A DNA stretch of 64,000 bases, taken from the NCBI GenBank assembly GCA_021292165.1, contig CM037879.1, forward strand, positions 114,959,359-115,023,358. The letters run 5' to 3'. Each line of letters opens with the position of its first letter. Positions within the stretch are counted from its first letter, which is position 1. The notes beneath the pieces were generated by a model. That model did not search any database, had not been told where the DNA came from, and was given only the letters and a program-made list of their open reading frames with translations. The DNA is from Shinisaurus crocodilurus (Eukaryota; Chordata; Lepidosauria; Squamata; Shinisauridae). Of the stretch, positions 1 to 12,454 are shown one piece after another. A program made the position numbers and the translations under genes.

Positions 1-1530
1 GTTCCTTACCTCATCAGTTATCAGGTTCCTGTTCCAATAAACTTGCACCAATGATGAACAATCATTTGTTTAGTCTCCACTAAACCAAATGTGTATCAGA
101 TTTGTCAAATTTACCTGACTGTCTTTCAGCAAATGCTTTTCTATTCTGACTCTGACCTTGATGCTTCCCCTGCATTAACAGAATTAATTTTGAAAAATGA
201 TCTCACCTTTTCATTCAGCATTATGCTCAACACTACTAGATAATCTCACTATCCAAGTGTTGTTCATGTGAAACACAATATTCTCATTTTTAGAAAATCT
301 CATGTAAGCTCCCTTACAGATTTCTTCTAACTTTGAGGTGTATGTACCTACATATCAGATCTAAGATCCTGAAATGTTTCTCCAGAAGATTCCTCCTTCT
401 ACACTACTTTCCATAAGATGTACAGTTCAATACAGAACTAAAACTTCTATCACGTACATAATCAAAACATTTAAGAGCTTCTACCCAAACCTCATTATCC
501 AAATTAGCATCACCTCTTCTGAGTGTTTGTTTACTCTTCCACACAATCCATATGTTCAATATCACATCCTGTTAGAAATGCATCAAAACATGCACTGAAT
601 TGACCTTCCCCCCATATCTCAAAAGAAAATAGGTAACATGGGTAATATGCTTGTTTCTCACCCAAGCACAAAACACCTTGACTTTGTTCAATACTCCAGT
701 TTGCTATCTAACATGTACACAAGCTGTACCTCGTGTATTGATCAATTGACATCATGCAATAACGTGCCTCTCCTCTAAAAACCATCAGAGTACTCACAAG
801 ATCACCAAGAACAAATTGAAATGAAATGAACTGGTTTTTCAGCTTGCCTTCCAGTTTACCTGTTGAAGCTAGCATCCCTTGTTTATGTGCACAAAATTCC
901 TTTCATGTGAAAATTACAATTTCCCAATGCTTTCTCCAGAACTACTGTTTGCATTTTCTTTCACAGGCCTGTGAATCTAAATGACCAAACATCATGTGAT
1001 ATGCATGCATGTACATGTCATACATATAAGCATTTAACTTTTTATAGTTGCATCAGTACAACTTTCAATTTCTTTATTACATCATTACAGTATGATAAAA
1101 GAAATAATCCATCTCTTAGCTTTGCCATATAAACATACCTAATTATTCAGTAGTCTACATTTTGCTACAGAGAAATCCACAATATACTCAAGTCATATAT
1201 ACATTCAGTATACTTCCTGACATTTCCAGAGCATATTACACTTTCTTGAGTCCAAGTTATCAAACTTTCAAGAAATACAGTTCAAAAACATGATTGTTAA
1301 ACTCCTGACCATTTGCATAGTCCTCTTTCTGCTTATTTATGTCCAACACAGAAAGCTTCGTTTAAGCAATCCAGTTTCTGTTCAACAAAATAATGTCCAT
1401 TTTGTTATGTCCTGGTTTAAAACACAAAGTTTTTCCCATCAGCAGCACCCCTGCTGATTTCAAGCTCCTTTCTTCTGTGATCCTACATGAAGAAAATGAA
1501 GAACAGCATCCCATTTGAAGCACAGCTTTC
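1..1530. other. AT-rich stretch, no gene recognised
   Basis: No coding potential, SINE or LINE is recognised. On the minus strand, positions 1428-1394 encode a short CFKPGHNKMD string that loosely resembles a damaged zinc knuckle. That would fit a decayed Copia-like body continuing from the LTR at 2280-2822, but stop codons are frequent and no protease, integrase or reverse transcriptase motif can be seen. Confidence 0.4.
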
Positions 1531-2262
1531 TCTGTTCAAAAACTGGCGCGCTGTTTTCCCCCTGCTGTTTTAAAACTACGCCTCCGCTGGTTTGATACAG
1601 CCTCCCGTGTAGTATCAAGTTTCCCAAGATACGTTCCTGTCACACGTGACTTTGCTGCAAGTGCGACACATGCTCCAGACGCTTTGCCCACGTCAGACGT
1701 AATCCACGTCATTTGTAATCCAAGCCACTTGTTTACACAATGCAAAAGATAGCTGATCCGCTGCTGAGCGAAGAAGCAAACTGTAAAAGAAATATGATCC
1801 TCTCCTTGCTGTAGTCTCGATGAGTAGACACAGAGCCTCCTGGAGATATTTCCTTGCCCGATACAGCTCCTTGACAATCACTCCAGCAAGCTGTGGAAAA
1901 CGAAATCCTTGTGTCCAGCGTTGTTCACTTTTCAGCCTAGTAGCTGCCCGAACCGGCACCTCCGTTCCAGCTTCTTTTCACAGTCAGTAGCCTTGGATTT
2001 GCCAAGCCTGGCACCTCCGTTCCAGCTGCTTCCAAAACGAAAAATCCTCCGTCTCTCTGTCCTGCATTCTTCAGTTGTGCTGCATTCCAAGCCGCTGTTA
2101 TCAGCATCCAGCTCTAGCAACATCGCCTTCCCGGTTTGTTTACAAGCCGTTCTTACAAATGTAAACATTCTCTTTAACTCTATAACTGCCAAATTTCTCC
2201 GTACTGCGTCCCTGGGCTTATCTGCCCCATCTGAGATAACCATCAGGTTTATCTCTGGTGAT
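1531..2262 (-). mobile_element. Probable decayed internal (gag-side) region of the Copia-like element
   Basis: This stretch follows the primer-binding site of the minus-strand LTR at 2280-2822, so by position it should be the leader and start of gag. Three short minus-strand frames (2243-1932, 1959-1693 and 1877-1536) tile it in different phases, which suggests one frameshifted coding region. None has a recognisable domain. An 18-base direct repeat (GGCACCTCCGTTCCAGCT) occurs near 1955 and again near 2009. The assignment rests only on position relative to the LTR. Confidence 0.35.
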
Positions 2263-2279
2263 CTGGACCCATAACCAGA
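2263..2279 (-). other. Primer-binding site matching the initiator tRNA-Met anticodon stem
   Basis: Read on the minus strand directly after the LTR end (CTCTCACA), the sequence is TCTGGTTATGGGTCCAG. The complement of the anticodon arm of vertebrate initiator tRNA-Met, as I recall it, reads TCTGGGTTATGGGCCCAG. The two differ by one missing G and one C-to-T change. Priming from an internal half-tRNA rather than the tRNA 3' end is established for Drosophila copia and relatives, so this site argues for a Ty1/Copia-type element. Confidence 0.6.
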
Positions 2280-2822
2280 TGTGAGAGCTGGACTGACCCG
2301 GGTTCAAAAGCTTCCCTAGCCAATGACCCTCAGTCCCAGTCACGCAGACGGAAGGAGGAGATAACAGCAGTTAATAAAGATTAAAGAGTTTATTTGTAAG
2401 ACCCAATTGCATGGGATTAAGGCAAGCAATGCATCTCTTACTCACTACATGATTGCAGATACAAATCCAATACCCCAGTGGTAAGGCTAGATGAAGTGAA
2501 GTCCAGACAAGAGACAAGTCGAGTCGAGTCAAGAGGAGTGAGACGAGCAAGCAAGAGAGCAAGTGAAGCTGTCAAGAAGTGTGTCAGCTTTACACCACTA
2601 GACCCTGTACCTATAAATAGGATATTACTCACCCCAGTTGTATAACCTATTCATCAACATGTTTACCACTAAACTGTCCCAAGGCTGCTGAGTCATATCA
2701 CCTTGAGACTATGTCTGGTGACCAAAGACCTTGTATGCTTCATCTCAAGAGACAACCTCCATATCAGGTGATAATCCTGATGTCAGGTGGTAATCTCGTT
2801 CTGCCTATGCAAAACCTAACAC
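2280..2822 (-). mobile_element. 5' LTR of a Copia-like retrotransposon
   Basis: On the minus strand the segment starts TGTTAGG (2822) and ends CTCTCACA (2280), giving TG...CA termini. Inside, in the order expected of an LTR, are a TATA-like CTATTTATAG (2620-2611) and an AATAAA polyadenylation signal (2394-2389). The primer-binding site follows immediately. The exact left end is uncertain by two bases (TGTTAGG or TGTGTTAGG). No second LTR was found in the window, so the element is truncated or decayed toward position 1. It lies 150 bp from an L2 fragment. Confidence 0.6.
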
Positions 2823-2974
2823 ATATAGGTTGTTGCATTTCACATGACTTTAAAATGGAGAGAGATGGATGGGAGAAAGGAAGTATGAAAATTCATTTCA
2901 GTTCATTTTTGACCAAAATTTACCCAGAACCAAATGCAGAGCCAAACGAAATCTGCAGTGGAATTTTGTCCATT

Positions 2975-3600
2975 ACCGTACTTGGGATGATTTTTTTTTT
3001 AACTCAGCAGTTTCATGTAGATGTTAAATAGCATGCAAGAGAAGATGGAATCCTGCAGAACCTCCAAGCATAAGAGCCAAGGGGTCAAGCAGAAATCCCA
3101 CAGCACCATATTCTGAAAATGGTCATCCAACTAAGAGTGGAACCACTAGAATGCTCTCCCACCCACTCCCAATTCAGACAACCTTCCCAGCCTAGATCTG
3201 TCTGACTGCAACATGCTAGAGTACCTTGGCCAGGAAATATAGATATTGGCGATTGGTCTATAGTTGATAAAATCCTCTTGGTCAATTTCCCCCCCCAAAA
3301 GTAGAGGCACTACCGCCTCCTTTAAGGGATATCATGGCATGGGACCACACCCCTTCTTATACAGGAATGCATAACTACCAGGATCCAGTCAGTCATCCCC
3401 TCCCTACTAGATGTAATCAGCCACATGGGGGAAGGGGCAAGCAAACAAGTGGCTGCCTGAACCTGACCAAGCACCTTGTCCATCTCTTCAAAAACGGAAA
3501 GTCATCCAGTGATATCCAACCAAGCAGTGCCCTGAACACTCCACAAACTAAACTACATCCTGTGGACCATCTCATCCAGGACAATTAATTTCAACAAAAA
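2975..3600 (-). mobile_element. L2-type LINE fragment, reverse transcriptase region
   Basis: The minus strand gives pieces of an L2-like reverse transcriptase in several frames. KEAVVPLL then NYRPIANI lie around 3325-3240, matching the L2 block 'LKxAVVRPLLKK...NYRPVSNL'. Further on (about 3060-3010) is a decayed CGVLQDSIFSCMLFNIYMK, corresponding to the 'YGVPQGSILSPLLFNIYM' block. Upstream positions 3600-3340 hold the preceding linker. Stops and frameshifts show it is dead. It ends in a T-run near 2990. Confidence 0.55.
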
Positions 3601-5390
3601 TACAAGAATCATAACCCTCACATGTGCTCACCCTCATTCTCACTCCACTCCAAAATAGCTCCCCCAAGAGGGCAAAGCCCTTTGGTGTCTCCTTCTTTGA
3701 GATTGCCCTTGATTGGGTCACCTTGCCAGTGGCAACCCACCAGCTGCATCTGAGCCAGAAGATGTACACACACACACACTGGAAGTAGGTGTTCCCTATC
3801 CATATGTTCAGTTGTTCTTGGGGTGGGATCTCTTGTGCACCAATATTCCAATGGGCCCTCTCTTTCTCTGCTGCAGCAGCAGCATGGCATCTAATAAGGA
3901 GCAGGAAATAGCTGACAGTTAAGCAACTACAACTCTCCTTGGATCTTTCCGTTGCCTGTGGCCTCTCCTTTTTCTGCTACCCAGATCTTGACCACATCTG
4001 GACTGGCAGAAGTATCCCCCTCCAATTATCATTGGAAATTTCTACATTATAAGGTGAGACAGCCCTGAAGGTATAGTAAGTCTAAAATTGGCTTAGATTA
4101 AATAAACCTCACCACCTGTATTGTTTGTAGGTAGCTGAGTGTTGAGCTTTTTTGAAATATCCATGTCAGCTGCTGAACCTGAATGCTGGATCTATTGCGA
4201 GGGGAAACTGCTACTTGTGTTTGTTTGTTTCTTAGCTTACAACACTTACCCCCACCCTTTTGCACATATTGTGGAAGAATTCAGTCTACTGAAATAGCAT
4301 GAACATGTATTCTCCAAAAAATCTTAAAAAAAAAAAAAAGCCGGCTTAGTTTCGGAACATAAAATAGCACTCACCTTAGAATGTTTTCCCATTTAATTTA
4401 GCAAATGCTGAGCTGTTATATTCTGAAGTCTTACACTTATAAAAGGGAAGAAAACATATTACGGAGTACTATGCCACTTTCCAGATGCTTTCAAGTTGAA
4501 AGAAGACTAAACATTGTATTTTGCAATGCTCTTAGGCTGCTTGCTTTCTTAAAAGTGATAAAAATTACTGAGTGGCCTGCAGTTTTCCAAATGTCTCTTA
4601 AAACGCCTCCAAATGTATTTACTCGAGCATTATTGAAGAAAATACCCACTAGCGTTTATAAATGGAAAGCTCTCTAGTGTGGCAGGCATAAGTTGAAACC
4701 TGCAAATGGCAGGGGGGAGGGGGAGACTTTCAAAGCTGAAGAACATTCTACAGAACAGGTTGCTAAGCAGACCCACCTGAAAGTGAGTTCTGTGGAAATC
4801 AGTTGGATTTGTTTCCATTGAAATTTGCTTGCGATTGATGCACATAGCAGCTATCTAGGCACTACATCCAATTTACCATCTACTTCATAATTTTACATAT
4901 GGAACATATCCGCATGTTGCCTGGAATGTCTGACCGATACACACTTAGAAGAGTTTTATTTCAGTTGCAGATTAAGTGGATCATACAGAAAGTGCCTACT
5001 CAGATTTCATTTGAACAATTTAATTGGGTACTGTCTAGATTAGCATCCTAAGTATTTCATGTGATACTGGTGAGGGTAAGAACCCAGCTACCAGCTGTGT
5101 CCCAAACCTAAGTACTATGCTGAGCAGTGACTAGAGCTTTTTTGACTAAGTCAAAAAAGTTGGGAGTCTGGTGAGATACCAGATTTATCGGAACATAGAT
5201 ATCCTCAGTTCATGTTTACTTCTGTCTGTGGTGAAGCCTACAGTGGAGGAGGAAACATGGAAAGGAATTAATAGGGAACAACACTCCCAATCTCCCTCCC
5301 CAGGTAATATGTATATAGGATAAACACATGTGGGAGCCAACATACAGAAGTTATAGACTGATGGTATAACAGCAGCTCTGTTTCTTCATA
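3601..5390. other. Unassigned intergenic DNA
   Basis: Nothing is recognised apart from short simple runs: CA repeats near 3768-3780 and an A-run near 4325. The reading frames here are short and have no domain signature. Confidence 0.5.
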
Positions 5391-5394
5391 TTTA

Positions 5395-5640
5395 TATATA
5401 TCATATTTATTATATATTTATATCACCTTTTTTTAACCAGTCTACTTTTTATAATCTTGTCTTAGCTATTTAAGTAATTTTAAAGTTGTTTTTAAAATGT
5501 CTAGTGATTTTAAAAAATGTTTTTATTGTTTTTATTTTTATATTGTATTTTATTGTGTTTTATAATTGTTGTAAACTGCCCAGAGAGCTTCGACTACTGG
5601 GCGGTATAGAAATGAAATAACAACAGCAACAATGGGCCAA
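5395..5640 (+). mobile_element. L2-type LINE 3' tail
   Basis: The TTTTATTGT-rich stretch leads to TTGTAAACTGCCCAGAGAGC, then GGGCGGTATAGAAATGAAAT. The same 3' signature recurs here near 9475, 44070 and 61220, and in reverse near 43560. At 9475 it follows L2-like reverse-transcriptase sequence, which ties the signature to an L2-type LINE. Confidence 0.65.
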
Positions 5641-6177
5641 GGCAGAAACCAAGCTTCTCTGAGAAGTCAGGGGGCAGGGTTTAGTGGACTGAAAAACTTA
5701 GTGGTATCTGGGGAAGGAATTCTGGATGTTGCCTAGCAACAGGTTAGAGTTCCTGTCTATAATTCTCTGACAGTTAGGCCATCCTACAGTTAACTGACTG
5801 AACTGATGCTTGCTTGGTTTTAAGCAAAGGGACTTGACCTGGGTTTTCCTTCCCTCACAGTTAAAGTAACATTTAAGAAACTGCATTTACAAAGTTCTGT
5901 AACCATCAAGCTTATAGTACCTGAGAAATCATATGTTACTGTTGTTTACTTTTAAAAAAGCATCTACCTAGAAACAAGCCCTGTGTGTGCGTGTGTTTGA
6001 AAATACTCCTCTGCTGCCATCAGAGGACACATCACCAAGACAATGCTGAGTGAGAGCCAGTAAAGCCAGCCCCAGCCCTGTTCCCCGCACCTACTTCATG
6101 TCATCTGCTGGATTAGAGAAAAATGGGAATGTGTGTGTAGGATTAGGTGGTATTTATTTATTCAGATAGCTCTTTTC
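5641..6177. other. Unassigned intergenic DNA
   Basis: No feature is recognised, apart from a short GTGTGTGCGTGTGTTTG run near 5980. Confidence 0.5.
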
Positions 6178-6329
6178 ATCTAGAGCAGGGCTGTCCAACC
6201 TTGGGTCCCCAGATGTTGCTGGGCTACAGCTCCCAGCATACCCAGCCAGCATTAATGGCAAGGGATTATGGGAGCTGTAGTAGTCCAGCAACATCTGGGG
6301 ACCCAAAGTTGGACAGCCCTGATCTAGAG
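6178..6329. mobile_element. hAT-type foldback MITE with perfect 8-bp target duplication
   Basis: The element body is 6186-6321 (136 bp). It begins CAGGGCTGTCCAACCTTGGG and ends with the near-perfect inverse, ...TTGGACAGCCCTG. It is flanked on both sides by ATCTAGAG, an exact 8-bp duplication as made by hAT transposases. A close relative lies at 57401-57536. There is no coding capacity. Confidence 0.85.
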
Positions 6330-7425
6330 ACTGTGACCTTGAGTTTGGCATGAACTTTTGACTTTCATACTAACAGTACTGATAACTCAGGCTGGAACTA
6401 CATGTTTTACAAGAGAGGTCTGGTTGCTACTGAAATAGGAATCTGTCTCTAGTTTTACTGGAGACTTTTTAAAACATCATATTCTTTCTCTCCTGAATAT
6501 GAAGACCTTGCAAATGTTGGTAAATTCTTATCAGAAATGAAATGAAATGAAATGCTCACCATCTGCACTGGCCTAATTCAATGCGTATGTACAGTTAATC
6601 CCAGCAGAGATGGAATCATGTTGTAACAGCCTGCTGCACAGCTGCTAAAGATGAGGAGCCTGTCAGCAACAGCAGCAACAACTACAAATGTTGGCAACCC
6701 CAATTCAGTACTAGCAGGACTTACCTAGGAACACAAGCACACTCTGAGAGAGAGGTGGGTGGTCGGTGGTGATGATGGTAATGCAGGGGCAACTAGATGA
6801 ACTGTAAGCATCACTTTCCAGTTGCAGTACTAAGGAGCATTCAAGAGTTGAGAAACTGGCTTCACGAGCAGCAGAGGAATTGCAGAGAGGGCAAAATAAA
6901 ATACCAGATACGGAAATCTTGACATTTTGTCCATTTCATTTCTTTTACTTTATTTCATAGTCTTCTGTGAAATGTTTTCTATTTCATATTTTCTAGTTCA
7001 TTACCATATCAATGCGCACACACTGTGAATTGCATTTGTTAACATAGTGCTATCAGTATTCACAGAAAACCTATCATTCTCCATGTGTTCTAGAGTATAT
7101 GGTGCATTTATATGAGTGGAACACAATGTAGACAGCTTCAGAATAATGTAGTGGAAAACAGCTACTTGCAACAGAAAGCTACGTTAAATATGCTACATAA
7201 TTTTTATCGCCTTTTAATTTTTCAAATTGGCCCTCATAGTTTGCTGCATCAGCAACTGAAATATTTTCAAGCCCACACACACTAAAATGAAATATTGCTT
7301 TAAAGTAGAGATGGGTAATGGGTTGCATCTAGACTTAGACATATTTAGAGTAGACTCACTGAAATCAAAGGGTCTTAAGATTAGTTTGTATGCCACCCTG
7401 GTATCAACAAAGATGAAGGGTAGCT
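6330..7425. other. Unassigned intergenic DNA
   Basis: AT-rich sequence without a recognisable repeat or coding region. Confidence 0.5.
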
Positions 7426-7426
7426 T

Positions 7427-8460
7427 ATTTATTTATTTTATTTATTCATTATATTTTTAAACCGTCCATCTGGCCGGCCACCCGGCCACCCTGGGTGATG
7501 TATAGCAGGATAAAATACAATAAAACACCATTAAAACACAATCAAACCAGACACAATTAAAACAATATTTAAAAAATCCTAACCCACCCCATATTCCCAC
7601 CTGAAAAGCCATGTTTTTAAAGCCGGTCGGAAGTTCATCAAGGAGGGGGCATGGCAAAGGTCACTGGAGAGGGAGTTCCATAACTTGGGGGGTGGCACAG
7701 AAAAGGCCCTCTTCCTAGTCCCCACCAGCCTGGCTGCTCTGGCTGATGGGATAAGGAGAAGGCCGTCCGTGGCAGATCTTGTTGAGCGGCCTACTTGATG
7801 TTGCTGGAGGCGCTCCTTGAGATAAGCTGGACCGGAGCCGTATAGGGTTTTAAAGGTCAAAACCAACACCTTGAATTTGGCCCGGCAAGCAACTGGTAGC
7901 CAGTGCAACTCCTTGAGCACTGGTGTGATGTGATCTCAATGGCGGCTGCCTTTAACCAGGCGAGCCGCCGCGTTCTGTACCAGCTGTAGCTTCTGAACTG
8001 TCTTCCAGGGTAACCCCACGTAGAGCGCATTACAGTAGTCTAGGCGAGAGGAGACCAAGGCATGAACCACTGATGGGAGCAGATGATTAGGAAGGTAGGG
8101 GCACAGCTGCCATATCAGATGGAGTTGATATAGCACCACCCAGCTCACAGCTGACACCTGAGCCTCCATGGACAGCTGGGGAGTCTAGAATGACCCCCAA
8201 GCTGCGGACCTGGTCCTTCAGGGGTAGATGTACCCCATTCAGCACCAGGTCAACATCCCCTAACCTCCCCTTGTCCCCCACCAGAAGTACCTTGGTCTTG
8301 TCGGGGTTCAGCTTCAGCATGTTCCTTCCCATCCAGCCACCCACTGACTCCAGGCACTTGGACAGGGTCTCAACAGCCAACCTCGGTGAGGACTTGAAGG
8401 AGAGGTAGAGCTGTGTGTCATCCGCATATTGATGACAGCGCACCCCAAACCTCCTGATGA
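7427..8460 (-). pseudogene. L2-type LINE, 3' half with reverse transcriptase remains
   Basis: Read from 8460 down, three overlapping frames cover the end of an L2 ORF2. Frame 8443-8087 carries the catalytic YADDTQLYLSF motif of reverse transcriptase. Frame 8169-7936 has YCNALYVGLPWKTVQKLQLV and NAAARLV. Frame 7920-7579 has LHWLPV, FKVLVLTFKTLYG, GPAYLKERL and LWNSLSSDL. These are the standard L2 C-terminal blocks in the right order. Frameshifts separate the frames, so it is inactive. The 3' end at 7430-7490 runs into a TTTA-rich tail. It is 5'-truncated at about 8460. Confidence 0.8.
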
Positions 8461-8774
8461 TAGCTCAGTTTTAAAATGTTTTCATAAATAAATAAATAAA
8501 TAAATAATAAGTAAAATAAATGATAAGAAGTTTGACTAACCCAATGTATGTTTCAAAATCAGCATTATATGCACCTGTTATGGTGGCTCTAAAAGCATCA
8601 AGGCACACAGTAATGATAATCAGGTTTTGAGTTTTGCAGTTTTCAAGGGTTCCATGCCAGGAAATATTTGGCATGGCTGTGTTTTGCATCTCTGCACCTT
8701 GGCTGGTATGTGGTATAATTCTTTCATCTTTTTCAATTATCTCTGACCCTGTATGACATAAATATATATATGTT
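8461..8774. other. Spacer between two L2 copies
   Basis: It starts with a short TAAA repeat (8483-8510) followed by unassigned AT-rich DNA. Nothing else is recognised. Confidence 0.5.
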
Positions 8775-9530
8775 ATAGTCCTATATGGACAGGGATAACC
8801 GGGTTTCAATAATATATGCCATGGTAACCTCCAAGTTAGATTACTGCAATGCACTCTACATGGGGCTGCCCTTGAAGATTGTTCAGAAGCTGCAGCTTCT
8901 GCAGAATGCAGCAGCCAGACCAATAACTGGGACCAGGAGGTCAGAACATATAACGCCAATTCTGGCTCATTTGCATTGGCTGCCTGTATGCTTCTGAGCC
9001 TGGTTCAAGATGCTGAATCTATAAAGCCTTACACAGCTTGGGACTGCAATATGTGAAGGAGCACCTCTCCCAACCTGAGTCTACCCAGACAACATCTGAG
9101 GCCTTCCACCAAGTGGAAGAGAGGCTTGGAGGGTAGCAATAAGAGAGGTGGCTTTCTCAGTAGCAGCCCCCCGTTTATGGGATGATCTCCCCACTGAAGC
9201 CTGCGTGGTGCCAACTCTGCCATCTTTTTGGTGCCAGGTTAAGAAACTCCTTTTCTCCCAGGACATTTAATGAAATTTAATGGCATTTATTGGCATTTAA
9301 GGGTATTTAATGGCATGATAGGGCATGTATGTTCACTGCTTTTAACAGGTCTAGGTTATTTTAGCTGTTAAATTGTTTTTTTAAATTTTGTATATTGAAA
9401 AAAATATGTTGTTTTTATGCTGTTTTATGCTATTTTTTTTTTTATTGTATTGTGTTTTATGAATTCTTGTGAACTGCCCAGTGAGCTTCGGCTGTTGGGC
9501 AGTATAGAAATGAAATGAAATAAATAATAG
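8775..9530 (+). pseudogene. L2-type LINE 3' end
   Basis: Frame 8785-8997 encodes KLDYCNALYMGLPLKIVQKL, then LLQNAAAR and LHWLPV, the L2 C-terminal blocks. It breaks by frameshift after LPVCF. Downstream DNA (9000-9260) still matches the rest of the domain at the nucleotide level. The 3' untranslated part has repeated TTTAATGGCATT words (9268-9315) and the L2 terminal signature at 9470-9525. Its orientation is opposite to the L2 copy at 7427-8460. Confidence 0.75.
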
Positions 9531-9820
9531 TGTATGTTCAAAATTTGGTGAATATGAATGTTGACAATACAAGGCAAATTTTGTAACTATCAAAAAAACC
9601 AGGAGATATGCTAGTAAACACTGGGGGTCCCCAAATATATTTGTCATCATTCTATAGTGCATATCTGAGAAATAGTGAAATATATATCCTTTTTCAGAAA
9701 CCGCAAAATTCATCTGGCATTATTAGCATTCTGTCTTAATATCAACATTAGTAAATGTTTCATATTCACTGTAACACAGTAGGATTGCTAGCCATAAAAA
9801 TGCCATTGTTACCACAACCA
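9531..9820. other. Unassigned AT-rich DNA
   Basis: No feature is recognised. Confidence 0.5.
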
Positions 9821-9907
9821 ACAATGCAATTCTATACACATTTACCAGGGACTAAGTTCCATTGTACTCAATGGGTCATTTCTGAGGTGACATGTATAGG
9901 ATTGTAC
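9821..9907. repeat. Short hairpin repeat (about 85 bp), copy 1
   Basis: It begins ACAATGCAATTCTATACACA and ends with the inverse, GTATAGGATTGTAC, with CATTGTACTCAATGG at the centre. Related copies lie at 13323, 13422, 16162, 23571 and 60856. The shape is a small palindromic MITE. Confidence 0.55.
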
Positions 9908-12183
9908 TGTACATCACTAAAGCAAAATTATGCCATAATGTTCTGCCTGGGCTTTCCTTTTGGGAAGAAATCTTTTTAAAGTGCCTATTTCTGACAAAAA
10001 GAGTTAACATATGTTCAGTGGATTTGAGAACTCCCTTTTGGGTAGCACCTTTCTGTAACATTTATGCCCTGAAACGAATTATACAGACATAAGAAGAAAG
10101 AAGTTTCACTATCCTGGTCTAAGCTCAGTGGCAGATGTTAACATTAGTTAACAGCTAAGGTGAAGAGGTGAAAGCTCTTGTCCTATTTGAGGTACAAAGA
10201 CATTAGAACCAAACAATATGCATGGACTGAAAAACATGTTTGTGTTCTGTATTTCATTGCATGCTTCCTTGATTTGCACTGTAGGTAACATAAAGTATTT
10301 AGGAAACAGACTGTGAAAGCTGATTCTCATGTTGAAACTCATTTGAAACATTACTAAACCTAAAATCTATTCTTCAACTGGAGGCTGAAACCTTTAATAA
10401 TTAAATTAAACCACTACTATAGAGTTCTTATCTACAAGTTATGTCTCCTGTGTGCAATAGGACTGTCCTTAAAGCTGTGCCTTTGTGCCAGCAGAGCACA
10501 GCACTACGTTGGAAATTACACAACTCTGCATGAGCAGAGCACAATACCACACCAGAGGAGCATAATGCTACCAACAGTATAATCCTTTCTGCCAAGGAAA
10601 GTTGGGAAGAAACATGGCTCAGAGACTTGCCATATTATACGGCAATGTATAGTTTGTTTTTGGCCCTCGCAAAATGAAGATATGGTGTGATGAATATAAT
10701 GTATTTAATGGCATTTATAACATTTATGAAGACTCATTATATAAAAAGTAAGAATGCTGTCACCTTTCCTTGAACACAGTTTGCCAGTGGGCGGGGTGCC
10801 AGTCACATTTGCACCCGGCCCAGGGAGACAGGAGGAAGACCGCTGTCTGCAAGCAGAGGGTTAAAGTATTCTCTTAAATACTGTTCTAACACTTTTGTAA
10901 TATTTTTCCTCAGATGTGAATTTTTGTTTATTTGCAATATCCATGTACAATAATAATAATAAAGATCTTACCAAAAAACAGGAGGGGAAAAAAGGGAAGG
11001 AAATTACAAATGGCAGAAAAATATCCACAGCACAGATTGTTTTAGATGCTGATTATTTGGGTAATTTGTAGCCATCCACCATATTTCCTCATGATATGCT
11101 GAGACAATCCTGTCTTTGTGCCACAGTGTTATTTGCACTTAAATGGGATCACAAAATGCACAAATGGTTTAGCTGAACTTTCATGAACTTATAAAAGAAA
11201 AGGCTAAGATAAGCTTGACCTGAGAAAAGCAGACAGTGCTGTTCCAAAGGGATTATGGTCACATATCAACAAACCACATGCGATATCGTACTCAGATCTG
11301 AAGTCAAAACCAATAAGAGCCCCAAATAAGAAGTGCCAAAAAGTTAATAGCTGCTATATTTTGTTCACTAAACTCGGTAACTTTCCTTCCATTTCTTCCA
11401 GTCTCAATGGGAGAAAAATAGTTAGTTCTGATCTCGTGTTATGGTAGGCACATGCCAGCTGTACAAAATCAGGAGGATTTCACTGTTTTCATTTCAGGAA
11501 AAATTACTGAAGAGATATCATATACTGGGTAGGAGAGCATGAAGATATTTGATAAGAATCCGTTAAGGTGAGATACAGTAAGGTTATAAGTGAAGCCAGG
11601 ATGCCTGCCTGGCTGGTGTAATATATTGGAAAGTAACCATCAGTTTGACATTTCCCAGGTTAAATATGTGCTCTTATCAGAATGGCAATCAAAAAATAAA
11701 ATCCTATTTAAGTATGTAAAAAACAACAGTCTGATTTCTCAGCTTCCCAGATTAGTTCTGTTTTTGAATACTTAACATTGAGTAGAAAATATGATTCACA
11801 GATGGATCAACAACCAAGCTAAACCAACATATTAGGATTAAATCCTAATTAGACATAGGAGCCAAAGGACTGCAATGCTATCTAGATCTATGCACCAATG
11901 GGTCTTTGGACTTTTGTTTTCCAAACAGCTCTCCTTCTATACCATAACTAAGGGGATTTGCTTTTAAACTGATAAGAGTTTCACAAGCATTTTATGACAT
12001 ACAATGGGAACCTGTTGTACAAAGTAAAAAGAAAAAGAAGAAGAAACTTTCCTTAACAGAGATTTCCAGATTATTTCAGTCCATTTAGATTATGGATTAG
12101 GTTATGATGCAGTTTCTTACAAGATTTAGTACTAAATTTACTGCTCTTTTAGACATGTTTTATTTTAGTAAATGACTAAGGGC
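9908..12183. other. Unassigned intergenic DNA
   Basis: A 2.3-kb AT-rich stretch. Around 10785-10860 there is a GC-richer patch (GGGCGGGGTGCCAGTCAC) that may be an old repeat, but it cannot be assigned. No coding region is seen. Confidence 0.5.
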
Positions 12184-12420
12184 AGAGCCAGTGTGGCTTA
12201 GTGGTGAGAGTGTCGGACTGGGACTCGGGAGATCCGGGTTCTAGTCCCCGCTCGGCCATGAATCTCACTGGGTGACTTTGGGCCAGTCACTGACTCTCAG
12301 CCTAACCTACCTCACAGGGTTGTTGTGAGGATAAAATGGAGAGGAGGAGGATTATGTAAGCCGCCTTGGGTTCCTTGCAGAAAAAAAGGCGGGGTATAAA
12401 TATAATAAATAAATAAATAA
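12184..12420 (+). mobile_element. Squamate tRNA-derived SINE (Sauria-type), full length
   Basis: The head resembles a tRNA with A box TGGCTTAGTGGTGAGAGTG and B box GGTTCTAGTCC. The body, GTGACTTTGGGCCAGTCACT then CTCACAGGGTTGTTGTGAGG, is the conserved SINE core. The tail GCCGCCTTGGGTTCCTTGCA ends in an (AATA)n run, the BovB-LINE-like 3' end that lets these SINEs be copied in trans. Other copies are at 24590, 37578 and, in part, 29340 and 59255. Confidence 0.85.
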
Positions 12421-12454
12421 TTTTAAAAATCCAACATGCTCACCGAGCTTATAG

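Noticed and set aside
12184..12260. tRNA gene
   Set aside because: The A and B boxes belong to a SINE head; the body and BovB-like tail follow immediately.
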